In this document: positions 35,148 through 47,927 of the stretch, piece after piece
Numbering within the stretch: the first letter of the stretch is position 1
How the letters are laid out: every line of letters begins with the position of its first letter
Assembly: GCA_030272155.1 (NCBI GenBank)
Contig: CP126203.1
Span: forward strand, 2,914,001-2,978,000
Length of the DNA: 64,000 nt
From: Tetradesmus obliquus
Lineage: Eukaryota; Chlorophyta; Chlorophyceae; Sphaeropleales; Scenedesmaceae
Direction of reading: 5' to 3'
Program-made: the position numbers and the translations under genes
Notes under the pieces: generated by a model
Seen by the model: only the letters and a program-made list of their open reading frames with translations
Told to the model about the DNA's origin: nothing
Database searches by the model: none

Positions 35148-37457
35148 AAATGTTGCAGGCAGCAGCTGCTGCCATGCCTGATGCACTGCCAGCATGTCAT
35201 GCCTGATGCTCTGCCAACGTGTCATGCCTGATGCACTGCCAGCATGTCATACCTGATGCACTGCCAGCATCTTATGCATGCTTGCTGCAGCCCGGTCTAA
35301 CTCACGTGCCATCCTGGCCTATGGCGCGGTTGAGTGTCACTCCAGTCTCCACGGCTCGTGGGTCAAAGGTGCCCATCCAGTAGCTGCACAGGCAGGGTCG
35401 CCAGCATTTGGGCATGATTAGCAACCAGCATTACTTTTCAAGGACGTGCATCGGGCACAATGGTGTACTGCTACAAGGGAAGCGTTTTTTTCGCAGTTGC
35501 AGCACAAACACATGTGCAAGCTGCAGGTCTGTCTTCGCAGCATGAGGCAGCTGATGCCAGTGCCTTCCAAAGGCTGCAAAGTATTGAAATTCATCTCTAC
35601 GATAGGTCATGCATTGGGCTGCTGCCCATGATCTTCATGCTGGCAGGGTGTTGGGCACATGTTCATGTGTGCATCGTACAACGGGCAACCTTACAATGGT
35701 GTTGCTGTGTCAGGCACGTCACATCTAGGCCTGGCTATGCATCAGCACTGAGCTCACCTCACGGAGAGAGCGTTTTTCAGGGTACCAAAGTACGTGTCGT
35801 TGAACGACTGCAGTGTGGTGTTGACCACAGGCATCACGCTGTTGGTGACTTGGCTCATAATGCCTGTGTTGATGAGGCTGAAGGTTGGTATGCCCAGTTC
35901 CTGCGAGCTCAACACAGGCGTTGCAAGTCAGCAAATGCCGCGTAGGGTGCTTTCCCGGGCGCTGCTTGAGCAGTGTGTACCCAAGTGACACTTGGCGACA
36001 CAGCAGTGCCCGTACCAGCGGCAGCACCAACAAAACAGCTGCAGTGCCAAAAGATGTGCTTGAACCAGCTGATAGCCTGCTGACTACAGGCATGCACATT
36101 CACACACGCCAATCAGCAAGGCGCGCTTCTCACTGCCGCTGCTGCTGCTAGCGCTGCTGTTGACGCAAATCCTACTGATGCATGCAGATCCTGCAATTGA
36201 CTTGCTGACGCTGCATGTCACTGACACGCCTGAGGCGTGTTTTGCTGCTGCTGCAGCTGCTGATGCATGATCACTCACATCAATGAGGTTCTGCAGCCAC
36301 TCATCGATCGGTGGCAAGCCAACAGCTTGCATGATGGTCTTGAGCGCATCATCTGCAGCAAGTTGACATAAAGATGCACAGCAAAGCGGCACAAACACAG
36401 CTGTCAAGACAGCAGCCCTACATCTCGGTTTGATAGCTGCTGCAAACTGCTGGAAGACCTACGCTGAGGCAATCCACTGTCGGTTTTTCCCCTATGAGCT
36501 CTTTGTACCATCCTGAAGCATGGATAATTTGATCTTGACAAAGAAAACACCATATCACCAGGAAGGACCCTATGCAACCCACCAAGAATCTCCCCAAGGT
36601 GGCAAATGAAATTAAGGGGCCCTAGGTCAGGGCATCTGCAAGGGATGGCAGCAGCATGAAAAATCAAAAACAGCAGCCAGGACGAAAGCAGTGGCATCAA
36701 TTGTAAACGAAAGCAGCGCTGGCACGTCAGATGCTCAGTCTCCGAGTTGCAAACATGAAAAGGTCTTCTGCTGACAGCTGCGCTCTCTGTTTGCTGCAGC
36801 GGTTCAGGACGATGTAGTTGTGTACGTGTGAGAAGCTGCCATAGGCAGCTGCAGCAGAGATTGCAGTGACAGCAGCTGACATTGAGAGCATTAGACGCAA
36901 GCGCCATACCTGTCACCAGCCATACAACCACTAACACAGCAGCAACGCAACTGCAACACTGCTCCTTGCTGCACTCACTGTACGTATGACAGGATGTTCT
37001 GCACCGTGTTGATGATGCCTTCAAAGGGCGTGAATGGCGCCATGAAATCATCGATCTTGTCGATCACGGAGCGCATTGTGGACATCACGTTGCTGATGTC
37101 CTGCGCTATGGGAGCCACTGCCGAGTGAACATTCTGGTATGCGTTGTAAACACCGCTCAGCTTGCTGCTCATATCCTCAACTTGGCTGAAGAGGGTGGTG
37201 TCTGGTTGTATGGCGTCTAGCAGCCGCCGAGCAGCCCCTGCCTTGCCTGGGGCACCAAACTGCCCACCCAGGCTGCTTCTGTCATCGCTAGTCATGTTGA
37301 GTGGTGCAGCAAACGAAGCATGCAGCTTGCGGCCAGAGTTGGAGGTGGGGGTGTAGCCTTGCGGGTACTGTGAAGAGCAGTGGGCTGGGTCTGGCACAGC
37401 AGCTTGGCCTGCGGCGCCCGTCTGCCCTGGTGCCAGTTGGCACTTGGTGCTTGGCCT

Positions 37458-37488
<31 letters not shown>

Positions 37489-40400
37489 TGGCAACAGCAG
37501 CAGCAACGTGGAACTACGTTGGAACAGCTCAGCATGTAATTTGACAAACTGTGACGCCTCACTGGCCATCCGGCAGTCGGAAAGGCCGAGCCAATTGCGC
37601 TTAGCAAAGGTTATGCAAAGCCGCGTCTCACTGCGCGGTAGTCGAATGCTGGCAGTATTCACATGTTTTGCAGGTTATAGTCGTCACCCACGAGTGCCTG
37701 AGTGTTTGTGAAGCGGCTCACCTTGTGATGCCGAGAGTTGCCTCCATCTGTGCGTAGCTGGCGCGATCACCAAAGCATGCACCCAGCTCCAACAAACCTA
37801 TGATCTGCAGACACATGCTTGAGGTCAGAAACTAGAAAAGTGGCAAACCTTGCACGTACAACAGCTCTGCTGCTTATCTTCATCTCTGTTACTCTCTTGC
37901 TTCAGGACATAGCAGAGCTGCCATACTATGTAGGCCCTGCCCTCATTGCACGGAGTGACTCATCGCTGCCTTGTGCTTGCGTGTACTGCCATGCAGCAGA
38001 TCATGATCAAATGCGTAAATGTCAGCAATCTCGCTGAATGGACGCAGCAGTTGCTCACATTGTTCACCCAGATGATACCCGAGCCAATTTTGGACCGGTA
38101 CTCCAGAAACTTGTACACGTAGGACAGCCTGACAGAAGACAGCAACCAACAAGCTGCTGTGAGTAGCACACAGCGGGTATCAGCTGCGTGCTTTTGTGGA
38201 AAACAGCATGCTCCCTGACTGTCATTGTGATAGGCAGGATGCCAGTAGCAGCATAGGCAGTTGCAGACTTGGGTGTTGCTATCTGGCCGCTGCCATGGCC
38301 TGGTAGAGACTGCGTGCATGTGCAGCTGTGGCAAATGTAGGCTGCCTATGCTTCTGGCGACTCAAAGGTTGCGCTAACATGCTGAGCCTGGTGTTGTGTC
38401 CGCCTTCCCCTGCTGTGCCGCTCACCATCCTGCCTTGGAAACATCGTCGCAGAACTCCTGGATTTTCGGCTGCACCTCGTTGCATCCATCGACGAACGGC
38501 TGCAAGTGAGCAGGCAGTGCACACAGGAGAAAATGTGCGCAAATCCTTGATCAGCAAATTAGCCCAGAAAACTGAGATGGCTGCGACTGTGGCGCAGGCT
38601 GCCTGTGGCACCCAGCTCCAAGCAGGTTGGCCTGGTGCGTGCAGCGGACACATCCTGGGCTGGCGCCTGTTGCGGGTAGTAGCACTGCTGCTGCTGCTTT
38701 CTTCATGTAAACTAACAGCACTGCTGCTGCTGTATTCAGGTGAACTCACAGCACTGCTGCTGTTCAGGTACATTCACAGCATTGTGGGCATCAAACAAGC
38801 ATCGCTAGCTGCAAGGTTTAAACACTCACCACACACGACAACTGGGAACACTCCCCAGGGGGTACCAGCGAGGGGAAAACACAGTGTGACGGCAGTGCTA
38901 TGCATGTTATGTTCTGCAGACACACATGTGCTGTTACTGTGCATTCAACAAATGTTATCCCACCTTGGTCGTGTCGTCGAGGAACGTTATAACCTTGTCG
39001 GCAATTGTGCTGAGGCCAAACGTTTCGACGACTTTGCTTATGGTCTGCATCGTCTTGTCAATCGTCCTGCAGCACATACGAAAAACAGAGTGAAAAACGT
39101 TCAGCTGCAGCATGCCATCCCAGCGCATTGATGAACCGTGAAAGGGTTGATAAACTCCTCCGTGCCAGCTGCGCCTGCTGAGAAGAGATTGCCAGCAGTA
39201 CGAATGCAACCGCTGCTGCTGCTGCAGCGGCAGCAGCTGTGACAGAGCTAGATACCTGCACATCATGCCAACCCTGATGCAGTACACCAGCCGGGCACCT
39301 GCTTGTTATTGTGTTGGTATGACACGTGACCGCGCCAATGAAAACAGTGCCATGACAGCAGGAGGGATTGGCGAGTCAGCATGGACGATACAGCTAAGAC
39401 CAGGGCAACCCTTGCGCTATGCACTGACATACAGCAGCACTTAAACTTCGTGCAAACAGAGCTGCCCGACACACAGCTGGTCCAGACAAGCTGTGTTGTA
39501 GCCGAGCTGCAGCAGCTGCATCATACTCACTTTGCAATGTCGCAGGCAATGGCAATCTTGTATGTGTAGCCCTTGGTGTTGAGGGAGATGCCAGAAGCTG
39601 CAGCCATGAGCATTGCACACAATCCCTTGCAGTCAGAGACACACAGGCAGCCATGCACCTGTACCAGCGGTTGAATCTGTCGTGCTGCCAGCATTCTACT
39701 GCACATTGCTAGAAGAGAGTGGTTCCAAACCCGGCCCAATGTTGACGTTCTACAGGGCAGCAGCAGCACTAGCAGTTGCTGCAAGCACACTGCGTAATCA
39801 GCAGTACAAAAGGTTGTGCGGCTGCATCTCATACAAAGCGGCTCACATCCTGCAGTCTTGCCATACATCGTGCCGCAGGTGTTCTCAATCATCTTTGCTG
39901 CCAGGTCAAGAGCAAACTCCGCTTCGTCTCCAAGGAATTGTGTGTCGACCCCATCAGCACCTGCAAGCACACGCATGTGCAACATGGGCAGTGACTTGTA
40001 CACTTGTGAAACATGGGCAGTGACTTGTACACACGTGTGTGGCGGCTGCATCTCAAGCTCACAGTGTGCAGCAGGCTGTGAATTGTTTACATCATTTTGC
40101 AGTATGGTGCGAAGCATGGAAAGTGCACAGCATTGGCAGCAGCGTAAGCAGTTCTACTCTGTGCACAGTCGGATGGGCTGTTGCACCAACCATTGTGCAG
40201 CAGTGTAGTAGGTATTGACCATCAGTGGTGCAGTCGGGCAGCACCAGTGCAAGAGGACTCACCATTTCTTTTAGTAATATCGCTGAGGCATGCCAATGTG
40301 AAGACGCTGGTGAAGTCCGCAATTGTGGCCTCGGACGATGAGCATCCAAAGAACTGCCACTCAATGTTAGCCTGCAGAAAAATGCACATGTAGCCACTGC

Positions 40401-41175
40401 ATCCTCTCACAAAGGTTGATGCCGCCTATCAATTAGTGCAGTTAGTGACCTAGGTCTGCTGGTGATTCAGGGGGCGGCAGTGCTGTCACATCTACCATGC
40501 CTTGCTTGTTAGGTGCCCTGCTAGTGCATGCCTTCCCACCCAACAGCAGCTGCAGCGTGTGCATCTGCAAGGGTGTTGCGGAATCGCTGCAGTTCTAATG
40601 CGATTTCAACCCCGCATGTTGCCTCATGTGCTGCTTGGCGGCCAGTCATTGGCCGGCAGATGCACGAGCTGCAGCTGCTCATGCTGGCAAGCGTGCAGTC
40701 AATGCAGCGGCAGCCACAACTGCACTCCCACCCCGTCTGAGACTCGTGCTCACCATGCGCTTGGAGAACGATACCGGGGATATCATGTTCTTGGTTGCGG
40801 CCAGGGACATGATGTTGGTCAGCTGGTCATCGCTGTAGTACTGGTACGGCCAGTCGCACGTAGTATCCAAGAGGCCGATGGCAAAGGCGAGAGCTCCTCC
40901 AGCGTCCTTTGGGGCGGTGCCGGCAGCTGCCTTGGCCTGCATAACACATCAGCAACCAAGATATGCAAGCAGCAGGTCATACGGCATTGATTGTGCCGCA
41001 ACCAGACTCACACAGGAGGGACGCTGGTGCTCTTTTTGCTGCTAGCAGGGGGGGGGGGGAGGAGCGGAAAGGGCCGTGGTGACGTATGTGTGGTGTTGGG
41101 TTGCAGACTGCTGCTGTCGCGGCACAGTGTGATGCTGCATGCGCAGATCATGACTGTGGCTATAGCCGCACCAAT

Positions 41176-41227
<52 letters not shown>

Positions 41228-41228
41228 A

Positions 41229-41259
<31 letters not shown>

Positions 41260-41783
41260 GAAGCAGCAGCAGCAGAAGAAGAAGCAGTAGACACATTCAG
41301 TGCTGTTGCTGCTGCTGCTGCTGCTGCTGCTCAGCAGTGACTGGTGAGCAGCAGGACCCGGCCCTCAGGCTGAGGGCAGTGACACTTGAGTGACACCCCT
41401 GGTTAGATTTTGTAACTCTGCTTGCATAGTGCAGTGCAGTACAACATGAGCTGAGCTCCCTACCTGGGTGCCAACTGCAGCGCCGGTGCCAGACTTGGAC
41501 TCGGGTGCAGCCTCCACCTGCCACAGGAGCAGCAAGCAAGCGGAAACGTTTGCTGCAATGTTTTTTGTACTAAACATTCATCTCGCACTCGAACTCAGGG
41601 CCTCGTGCTCACGCATGCGGGCACAGTCAGCAACATGGGCCTCGACTGTGAACTTACAACAGCAGCATTGCACGCTGCAGGAGATGGCCGCAACAAATTT
41701 GCTCTTACCTGATTGCCACAATGAGCAGCCACAAGCAACAACACGCACACCAACAGCCATTGTCTGGTCGGGTGCGACACCAT
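24005..41783 (-). CDS. Gene A: large secreted cysteine-rich protein with LNR and GCC2/GCC3-like repeats
   Basis: Thirty-four exons carry phase throughout (5,820 nt, 1,939 residues): 41709-41783, 41464-41517, 40754-40936, 40263-40371, 39847-39960, 39531-39597, 38964-39066, 38426-38499, 38059-38128, 37722-37804, 36979-37455, 36583-36635, 36279-36352, 35758-35900, 35306-35383, 34673-34813, 33880-34017, 33324-33398, 32801-32939, 31841-32354, 31529-31560, 30983-31236, 30404-30773, 29796-29873, 29121-29431, 28716-28779, 28168-28341, 27148-27690, 26381-26564, 26110-26181, 25837-25941, 25574-25738, 24994-25166, 24005-24535. Residues 1-21 form a signal peptide (QWLLVCVLLLVAAHC). Residues 44-590 are shared with gene B. 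About 1271-1420 are CxxC-rich repeats of GCC2/GCC3 (ephrin-receptor-like) type; 1500-1528 is an LNR (GNGFCNQG, CNWDGGDCC), with LNR-like pieces to 1670. The tail has Ig-like DPAGN motifs. There is no other membrane helix and there are many N-x-S/T sites, so it is secreted. Family unrecognised. Confidence 0.8.
25374..25431. repeat. (CTG)19 tract in gene A intron 32
   Basis: Nineteen uninterrupted CTG units between exons 32 and 33 of gene A. On either strand it yields poly-A, poly-S, poly-Q, poly-C or poly-L frames that are not genes. Confidence 0.9.
28946..29095. repeat. 25-bp minisatellite, six copies, in gene A intron 25
   Basis: The unit aaggtgcagtcatgtgatcg plus tcaac is repeated six times without visible variation. 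The preceding sequence (minus strand GAGWYTCAPG) resembles the end of exon 25 (GAGWYR), so the array may have grown from a donor-type echo. Confidence 0.9.
29514..29566 (-). repeat. Acceptor-type echo of gene A exon 25
   Basis: The acceptor plus ~50 bases of exon 25 (VAQLMSAALGPVNSFAVT in the exon, VAVLMCAAQGPANTVNVT here) lie 135 bp upstream of the real junction. The intron bases around it (gcgcaagcatgtgcaac) are duplicated too. It is clearly more diverged than the echoes in DHX35. Confidence 0.75.
35080..35147. repeat. CTG/TTG-rich tract in gene A intron 15
   Basis: Interrupted (CTG)n with TTG variants. It is followed at 35174-35275 by about four copies of a 26-bp word, tgatgcactgccagcatgtc plus atgcc. 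Both lie in the intron between exons 15 and 16. Confidence 0.85.
41176..41336. repeat. Compound AGC/AGA tract and CTG tract, gene A intron 2
   Basis: (GCA)n interrupted by GAA units to 41285, then (CTG)n to 41333, between exons 2 and 3 of gene A. A G10 run is nearby at about 41049. Together they create three spurious reading frames. Confidence 0.9.
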
Positions 41784-43696
41784 GGCAGTCCAGGTCCTGC
41801 TCTTACAGGCCTCCCAGCGCATAAATCTCTTGTTTGCTGTATCAAACTGTTTTAAGAGGGTTGCGCACTAATGTAACCGTAGCAATGTGATACCAGCTCC
41901 AGTCCGACTGAACGCGTGCTTTCACCGAGCAGAGATTCTGCGGTGAGGAGACATTGTACATATGTTTTACACAGTGGTGTCGAGCTGGATGCCACGGACA
42001 AGTATCACGTTATCCTGTCAAGCCCTAAACAAGGACGCCAATTGAACGACAGTCACCCCCGTAGAGCGGTGCATTGCATGTGCTTTCAAGCGAAACCTTC
42101 CGAGCTGAAATTGTCAATGCTGTTTACGCTGCACGAGAGAGCTAGAACTTCAGCCCTTCAAGGCTTGAGAAAATCCACCACAACGGTCACCACTGCCAGT
42201 GCCGGGAGTACACCAGGTGCGTGTTCTGGTGACTGAAAGTGGCTAGTGCTGCACGTACTGGTAGCCGCAATCATGTGTTCAACGACCTGCATATGCTGGT
42301 TATAACCATGTTTACTGCAGGCAGCAGCAGCAGTTGTGTGTTTGACTGCATTGACCACCAGCCCCAGGCATTAGCCCTAGCCCAGCTAAGCTGTGTCAGC
42401 GCTGCATGTGTGCAGATACATGCCTCCTCAACACCCTGCCAACACCAGCAGCTTGCAAATGACAATGGAAGTTTGAGGCGAACAAACAGCACGTGCAGCT
42501 CATAGACTCTCATGCACACCAAGTGCCGTGTGGATATTTCAGAAAGAGTTGCAGGTACTGGAGAAGCCGGCTCCGTCAGCCATTCCAGCTCTCTGCCATT
42601 ACCGCCTGCATCAAGGTACGCAGCTATGCATACCAGCGTCCTTTGAGATCCTGGAGGTGTATTATCTGTCCTTGTGCATCTCGTACCAACCCTCACAGTT
42701 CTGCTGGCAGCGCAAGAACAGCAGCTGCTGTGGCTGCGTGCGCGCTAGCACCGAGGAGGCGTGGATGCACAGCTTCTGCGGCTGGCCCGTGCATGCGCAT
42801 GCGCAACTGCTGTACTTGCATAACTACAGCAGGAGTAGCAGAGGCCGCTCATCCCTGACTAAGCTACAGAAATAGCTTCAACATATGCATCTCCCCTCCT
42901 GAAAAAAACACAGTTCCCATCAACACCCGACAGTGGCTGCTGCAGAGTGTGCACCAACAAACCACTGTCGCTGCAGCAAATCTTGATCCACACACAAGTC
43001 ACGCACTGCCACAGCCTGTACAATTGACTACAGCCGGTATATGCGCGCTGCTGGCAGTGCGATAGACACGCTTGAGGCGTCCACAGCTCCAAATCGCTTA
43101 TGATAGCTTCGACAACTATAGTACAGAATGTACAGGTACATGGCTTGTACATACATACGTACAAGCCATCATGGCATGGTGGCAAGAAGTTCGCCCTGCC
43201 CTCACAGCATTCAGGCCAGCATCAGTACAAGCTGCTGTGCTGTGCAATACCTGTACTGCGCCTATTCTGCGCGCACCCAAGTGTACACATACACGCAGCC
43301 GCCCACGCACTCTTGCTCATGCTTGTTGATACAAATGTGTTGCTGATGCTGAGTTCGTGTCATACACCGCAAAGAACAGCTGCAGCCACGTGCAGCAGCC
43401 TGCAGCTGGGAGTGTGAGCTGTGCACTGCTGCCACCACCACACGTGCCACTTCACAAATTGGCCCTTGCTTTCCTCTGGCTCAAGTATGCAGTACACCAA
43501 CAGAACCTCTTGGGACTGCCGCCACAGCCCACCAGCAGCCCTGCTGCAGCTCCCACTCTGCAAGCACAACTGAAACGAAGTCGATGCCTCCGCTCAATTG
43601 CCACCTCAACACACAACACTACTAAGCATCCCAATGCCGGCCTGCACTGCTTGACGGACCGATACATCCGGCACGTCAACAAGCAGTGTTATGGCA
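41784..43696. other. Region between gene A and RMND5
   Basis: Upstream side of gene A and downstream side of RMND5, both on the minus strand. Apart from the stray DHX35 exon at 42561-42793 no gene is supported; short frames here have no protein-like composition. Confidence 0.45.
42561..42793 (-). pseudogene. Second stray copy of the DHX35 last exon
   Basis: Matches 4854-5032 in the same orientation, 37.6 kb away: KLCIHASSVLARTQPQ and FLRCQQNCEGWYEM are readable. About 60 bases (near 42612-42672) are inserted, separating the equivalent of AVTAVEPDWLTELAP, which has decayed. Unlike the copy at 16876-17046, the central part is well kept, so the two stray copies arose or decayed independently. 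Confidence 0.8.
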
Positions 43697-43782
43697 GTTG
43701 CTGCACATCTGGGCAGATCAGCAGCCGCAGGTTGTCCAGCCATGCCTCCATCCGGCAGTATGGGCACTTCAACACGGCATTA
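43697..43782 (-). repeat. 3'-terminal duplication of RMND5
   Basis: About 85 bases from the end of the last RMND5 exon are repeated ~270 bp downstream: KCPYCxMEAxxDNLRLLIxPDV in both. The final codon differs (CAG in place of GAG) and the stop is lost. It lies in the 3' flank, so translation is not affected. Confidence 0.85.
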
Positions 43783-43964
43783 AAATCAGGCAGCATCTGC
43801 TCAGCTAGCCACCTGGAAACCGCCACAGCACAGCATCTTGGCACCAAACAACAGCCTGCAGCTGCTGGCTGCAGCCGGCTGGCCTAAAGCAGCACACCTC
43901 ACATCTCAGCTCTGTCTTGCACCACATGCAAGCTGACCGTGCAATCACGCGAGCGCATGCCATG

Positions 43965-46766
43965 TTACTCAACATCCGGGAAGATCAGCAGCCGCAGGTT
44001 GTCAGGCCGCGCCTCCATCGGGCAATACGGGCACTTGAACACCCTGCTGCGGCTGCGAGCAATCTTTAGGATGCTCTGCTCGCATAGCACGTGGTTGCAC
44101 GGCAGCAGCTTCGGCGGGTTGTCTGCGCTGCTCTGGTCCCTACTGACCGGGCAAGCGAAGATGCTGCGGTACACAAACTCCTGCCCAAGCTCAATCTCGA
44201 AGGGCAGCTGGCTGCAGGAGCTGAGGTCTTGGCCGCTGGCTTCCATGACCGAGGCGAGCTTGAGTAGTGGCGGCAGCGCCACGCTGCCGGCAGCGATAGT
44301 GACAGCCAGCGGGCTATCGTAGGCCTGCAAATGTGTGGAAGTAACGTGCATTGGCAAGATAGCAGGCGCACAGCGTTCAAGCAACTATCAACAGCAGCTC
44401 AGGGCGTAAAGGACTGAGCCTTCAAGCCGCAGCAGTGGCCTCATTTCAACTGCATGAGGCTGCAGGCCTGCTGTGCACATATGCCACGGCAGCTTTTTGC
44501 GTGTACAGGCTCTTTTTGCGTGTGCAGGCTCGTTGTGCGTGTGCAGGCTCTTTGTGCGTGTGCAGGCTCGTTGTGCGTGTGCAGGCTCTTTGTGCGTGTG
44601 CAGGCTCTTTGTGCGCGTACAGACTCTACAATAGCCAAAACGACGTGTGCCGACATGAAACAGATACCAATCTCACCTGCCCCATGAGGCTGCAGGCCTG
44701 CCGTGCAAACTCCTGAGCCACCTCGTCCCAGCGTGTGGGTGACAGCAGGTCCGCATAAGGCGTGTCCCCGGGGTCCCTGTCAGCGAACAGCAGGCACCCC
44801 ATGAGGCGCTGGATGTCCCGCATGTGCCGCGCCTGCAGGAGGACAGCAGCGCAGCAGCAAACCAAGACTTGAGGCTTGACATAGCACCCAATCGCAGCAA
44901 TGAGTCAGCAAACAGCAGGCAGCCCATCAGGCGCTGGGTGTCCTGCATGTGGCGCGCCTGCAGGAGGACAGCAGCGCATGATTCAGCAAATCAAGACTTG
45001 AGGCTTGACATAGTACCCAATCACAGCAAAGAGTCAGCAAACAGCAGCAGCCCATCAGGCGCTGGGTGTCCCGCATGTGCCGCGCCTGAGGCCACAACAC
45101 AGCGAGGCAGCAGGAGATGCAGTATGCCACAGAAAGAGCGTGAGGCAGGCCTTGTTTCATGTGTCAGATCAAGCAGATGATGGCAATGTGATGCACAGCA
45201 GTGATCAAAGGGGATGTCGGGCGCATGCAAGCATGATGCAGGCACTTCGAAGAATGCTTTCGAGGGGCTGCAGCGCACCTTGAAGGGGCCAAAGTGCTGC
45301 TGCGCGTAGCCCAGCGCTGCTGCCGTGCCGCTGCCAGTGAGCAGCGTGAGGAAGCTGAGCGCGTGCAGCCTGAACTCAAAGCTGCTGGGACTGCCATCAG
45401 GAGACAGCTTTGCGCGGTGCTCCTGCGCCCACTGCAGCGCTGGGCCCAGGTTGTGCTGCTTGATCTGCAAGAAACAGATGAAACAGAGAATGGATGTGCT
45501 GCACTGCAGTGCTGCGCACAGTACATGCATCTGAAAGTGTGCATGCAACACATTATTGCTGCTTTGAGAGAGGACAGTTACATGTGGGTCCTGGCACCAT
45601 CTGTCTTGGATGGTATGAGCCACAACAGGTTGAACACAAGGTCTGAGACCAGAAAAGGAGAGTGAGCACCGTAAAACACAATGCACACCCTTGAGCACCA
45701 AATCTCTTTGTGTTCTTGAAGCCACGTCTCACCTGCTGCAGCACTGTGTGTAGTGCTATGTATGGTGCACGCAGCTCTGCTGCACCTGGCAGCGCTGCCT
45801 CTGCCACAAACTCATCTGCCAGGTCGAAGCGCCCCTCACGGTACAAGTGCTCTGCAATGACCTGCACACGTCAAGCAGCAGCAGCAGCAGCAGCGGCAGC
45901 AGCAGCAGGCCAGGAAACGGTGCATGTGACTGTGGGTGTGGTGGGTTGTGTGGGGCTTCTGCTGCCAGAAGTGTAAGCGCAGGATAGGGGTGGCCGGTCA
46001 GCAGACATGCACAGCATTTCATTGCACATGCGGTGCCTGCTATGCATGCCATGCGCTGTTATGTCCCAGCAATTACACGATAGGAAAAACAAAAGAGGCA
46101 TCCAGCACCCACCTTGTTCAACAGCTGCTGGTCAAACTGCACTTCCTGCATCGCCTTGCAGACATCTGCCTGCAGGTCAAAGGCTTTGTCGAGCGCCTGT
46201 AGCAGCAACAGCATGCCGTGTAGCAGGCAGCAGCATGCAGATGTTGCTGTTGGTCATTCAACATAGGCTGATAGTTGAGTGACCCCAGGCAACTGCTGCC
46301 ACAGCAATGCTCCAGTTTGATTGTGCAGCATGGCGCTGTGCAAAGCTTGTGAAGCTGTTGAGTGATCAAGCTGTATGCTTCCCAGCTGCAACAGCTGAAG
46401 CTGTGCATCACATGCCTCAACTGTCTGAATGTACACACAACACACACAAGCTGCAATACCTTACTTCGTCATCATGGCAACCAAGAACCAAGCATTCCTT
46501 TTTCCTGCAAGGCCTACCTTGCTCAGCTTGTTAATGCTACTGTGCAGCTCCTTGGTGCTGCTGCTCATCTCCTTCAGCAGGCCCCCCTCTGCCTCAGAGA
46601 TCAACTGCGGGATCGCATCGTTGGCGCCAGCTGCTACTTTGTCTCTCGAAGCCTTCACCATCGCAATGAGCTTGTCCATGCAGTCGCTGACCTTGGCCCC
46701 GCATAGCTTCTGCTTCTTGCACACTTTACCGGCCTCGTCGAGGGCCGTCTCAATGTTACTGCTCAT
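43965..46766 (-). CDS. RMND5: E3 ubiquitin ligase RMND5/GID2 (GID/CTLH complex)
   Basis: Six exons: 46518-46766, 46113-46196, 45733-45861, 45279-45464, 44677-44832 and 43965-44324; all junctions are phase 0, giving 387 residues (human RMND5A about 391). The order is an N-terminal helical region, LisH/CTLH region (VIAEHLYREGRFDLADEF), CRA region (LHALSFLTLLTGSG and RHMRDIQRLMGCLLF), then the degenerate RING: SIFACPVSRDQSS, LPCNHVLCEQSILKI and FKCPYCPMEARP. RMND5/Gid2 supplies the E2-binding RING of the multisubunit GID/CTLH ligase, which in yeast degrades gluconeogenic enzymes. The conserved CNH and CPYCPME residues are intact. Introns 4 and 5 hold echoes and a minisatellite. It is divergent from PDK1, 1.16 kb away. 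Confidence 0.93.
44497..44625. repeat. 18-bp minisatellite in RMND5 intron 5
   Basis: About seven copies of gtgtgcaggctcgttgtgc with c/t variation, between RMND5 exons 5 and 6. Each unit contains a GTGCAG acceptor-like word. Confidence 0.85.
44901..45085 (-). repeat. Two acceptor-type echoes of RMND5 exon 5
   Basis: 44901-44957 (ARHMQDTQRLMGCLLFAD) and 45030-45085 (ARHMRDTQRLMGC, then shifted) copy the acceptor and first ~55 bases of exon 5, both upstream of the intact exon at 44677-44832. Spacing is about 125-128 bp, and flanking intron bases (acttgaggcttgacata) repeat with them. Confidence 0.88.
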
Positions 46767-47927
46767 TGCTGCTGCTTGAGTTCACTGTTTTACTGCATTG
46801 GAAAGTATACAACCAGGCAGTGCGCTGCGAACCTCACGGCAAACAGCACTACAGAGCTGAACAAAGTACAACATGTCACCCCCAGGCCCTGGGGGTATAT
46901 TAAACTCCTCCTTGTCGTTTGAGGAAAGTATATCACCTAAGAACAGGGCGGGTGGGAATGGTTTGGCATGACACGGACCAGTGCACACCATCGGTGGGCA
47001 GCTGAGCCAGCTGCCAGCTGACAGTGGTTAGACCTAACTCCCAGAGGTTCAGGGGTCTGACACGGGGCAGCGTCACAGCCAATATATTAGACTCACAGGG
47101 CGAGGTATTGTCAGTCACATCAGTAAAATTGCTGAGGCTCCAGGGCTGAAACAGGTTTGAACATTCAGCTGAGCTTGCCAAAACTTTGCTGCCAGCCTGG
47201 CAGTGGACGTCTGATCAACATCCTGGCAGGCCTGTTGCTAGTGTCTCCAGCCTGACGCGTGTCATATTCTCTGGAACCCACAAATTGTGCGGCTGAGTAA
47301 CGCGTTGGTCCATACGGCATTGCATGGGCGGTCCATGATGGACCATGCAGCACAGTGATCACTGGTCATGACCATGGCTTGATGCTGGCACACCCAACGC
47401 TGCTGCCATAAAACGTATGGAATCGCTAGCTGATCTGCTAATAACATGAACATCGGAGGCAATTGCATCCAGAATTCTTGATGGCTCCTGGCAGCCTTGC
47501 CGTCTGTGCTGCACGCTCCTCTGCTGAGCTGGACCAGGTGAGTCAAAGGACGCACATGGCTGGTGTGGTGGACAGTCACCATAAACGGGAAACACAAGTA
47601 ATTCAAGTTTATTGATTGGCTTTTTTTGCACCTGCGTGATCACAGGAACACCGCGAGGGGCAGTGGCTGTCACGTTGTTCACTGCTGGGTTCTTGTCGAC
47701 CTTTCCCTATGTTGATTAACTGCAGCTTGAGGCTCTACCTCACAGTAAATTGGTGCTGCATTTACAACTTTAACGCAACAAAAGGCCTTTCTACTGTGGT
47801 GAGGCACACTCCGAGGCAATATCGCGTGTGGGGCCGTAAGGAGGCCTGCGGCTGCCTCAAAGGCTTTTGATTTTCTATAGTCAGCACTTTAGTAGCGGTG
47901 ACAACGAGTGGTAGCCCGACGAAGGCG
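46767..47927. promoter_or_regulatory. Shared upstream region between divergent RMND5 and PDK1
   Basis: A 1.16-kb stretch holding both 5' flanks. No gene and no clear TATA box is visible. The reading frames here lack conserved features. Confidence 0.45.

Noticed and set aside
36404..37051. 215-codon minus-strand frame
   Set aside because: It contains gene A exon 12 and reads into the start-proximal end of intron 11, but most of it is intron; only the 53-nt exon is conserved in gene B.
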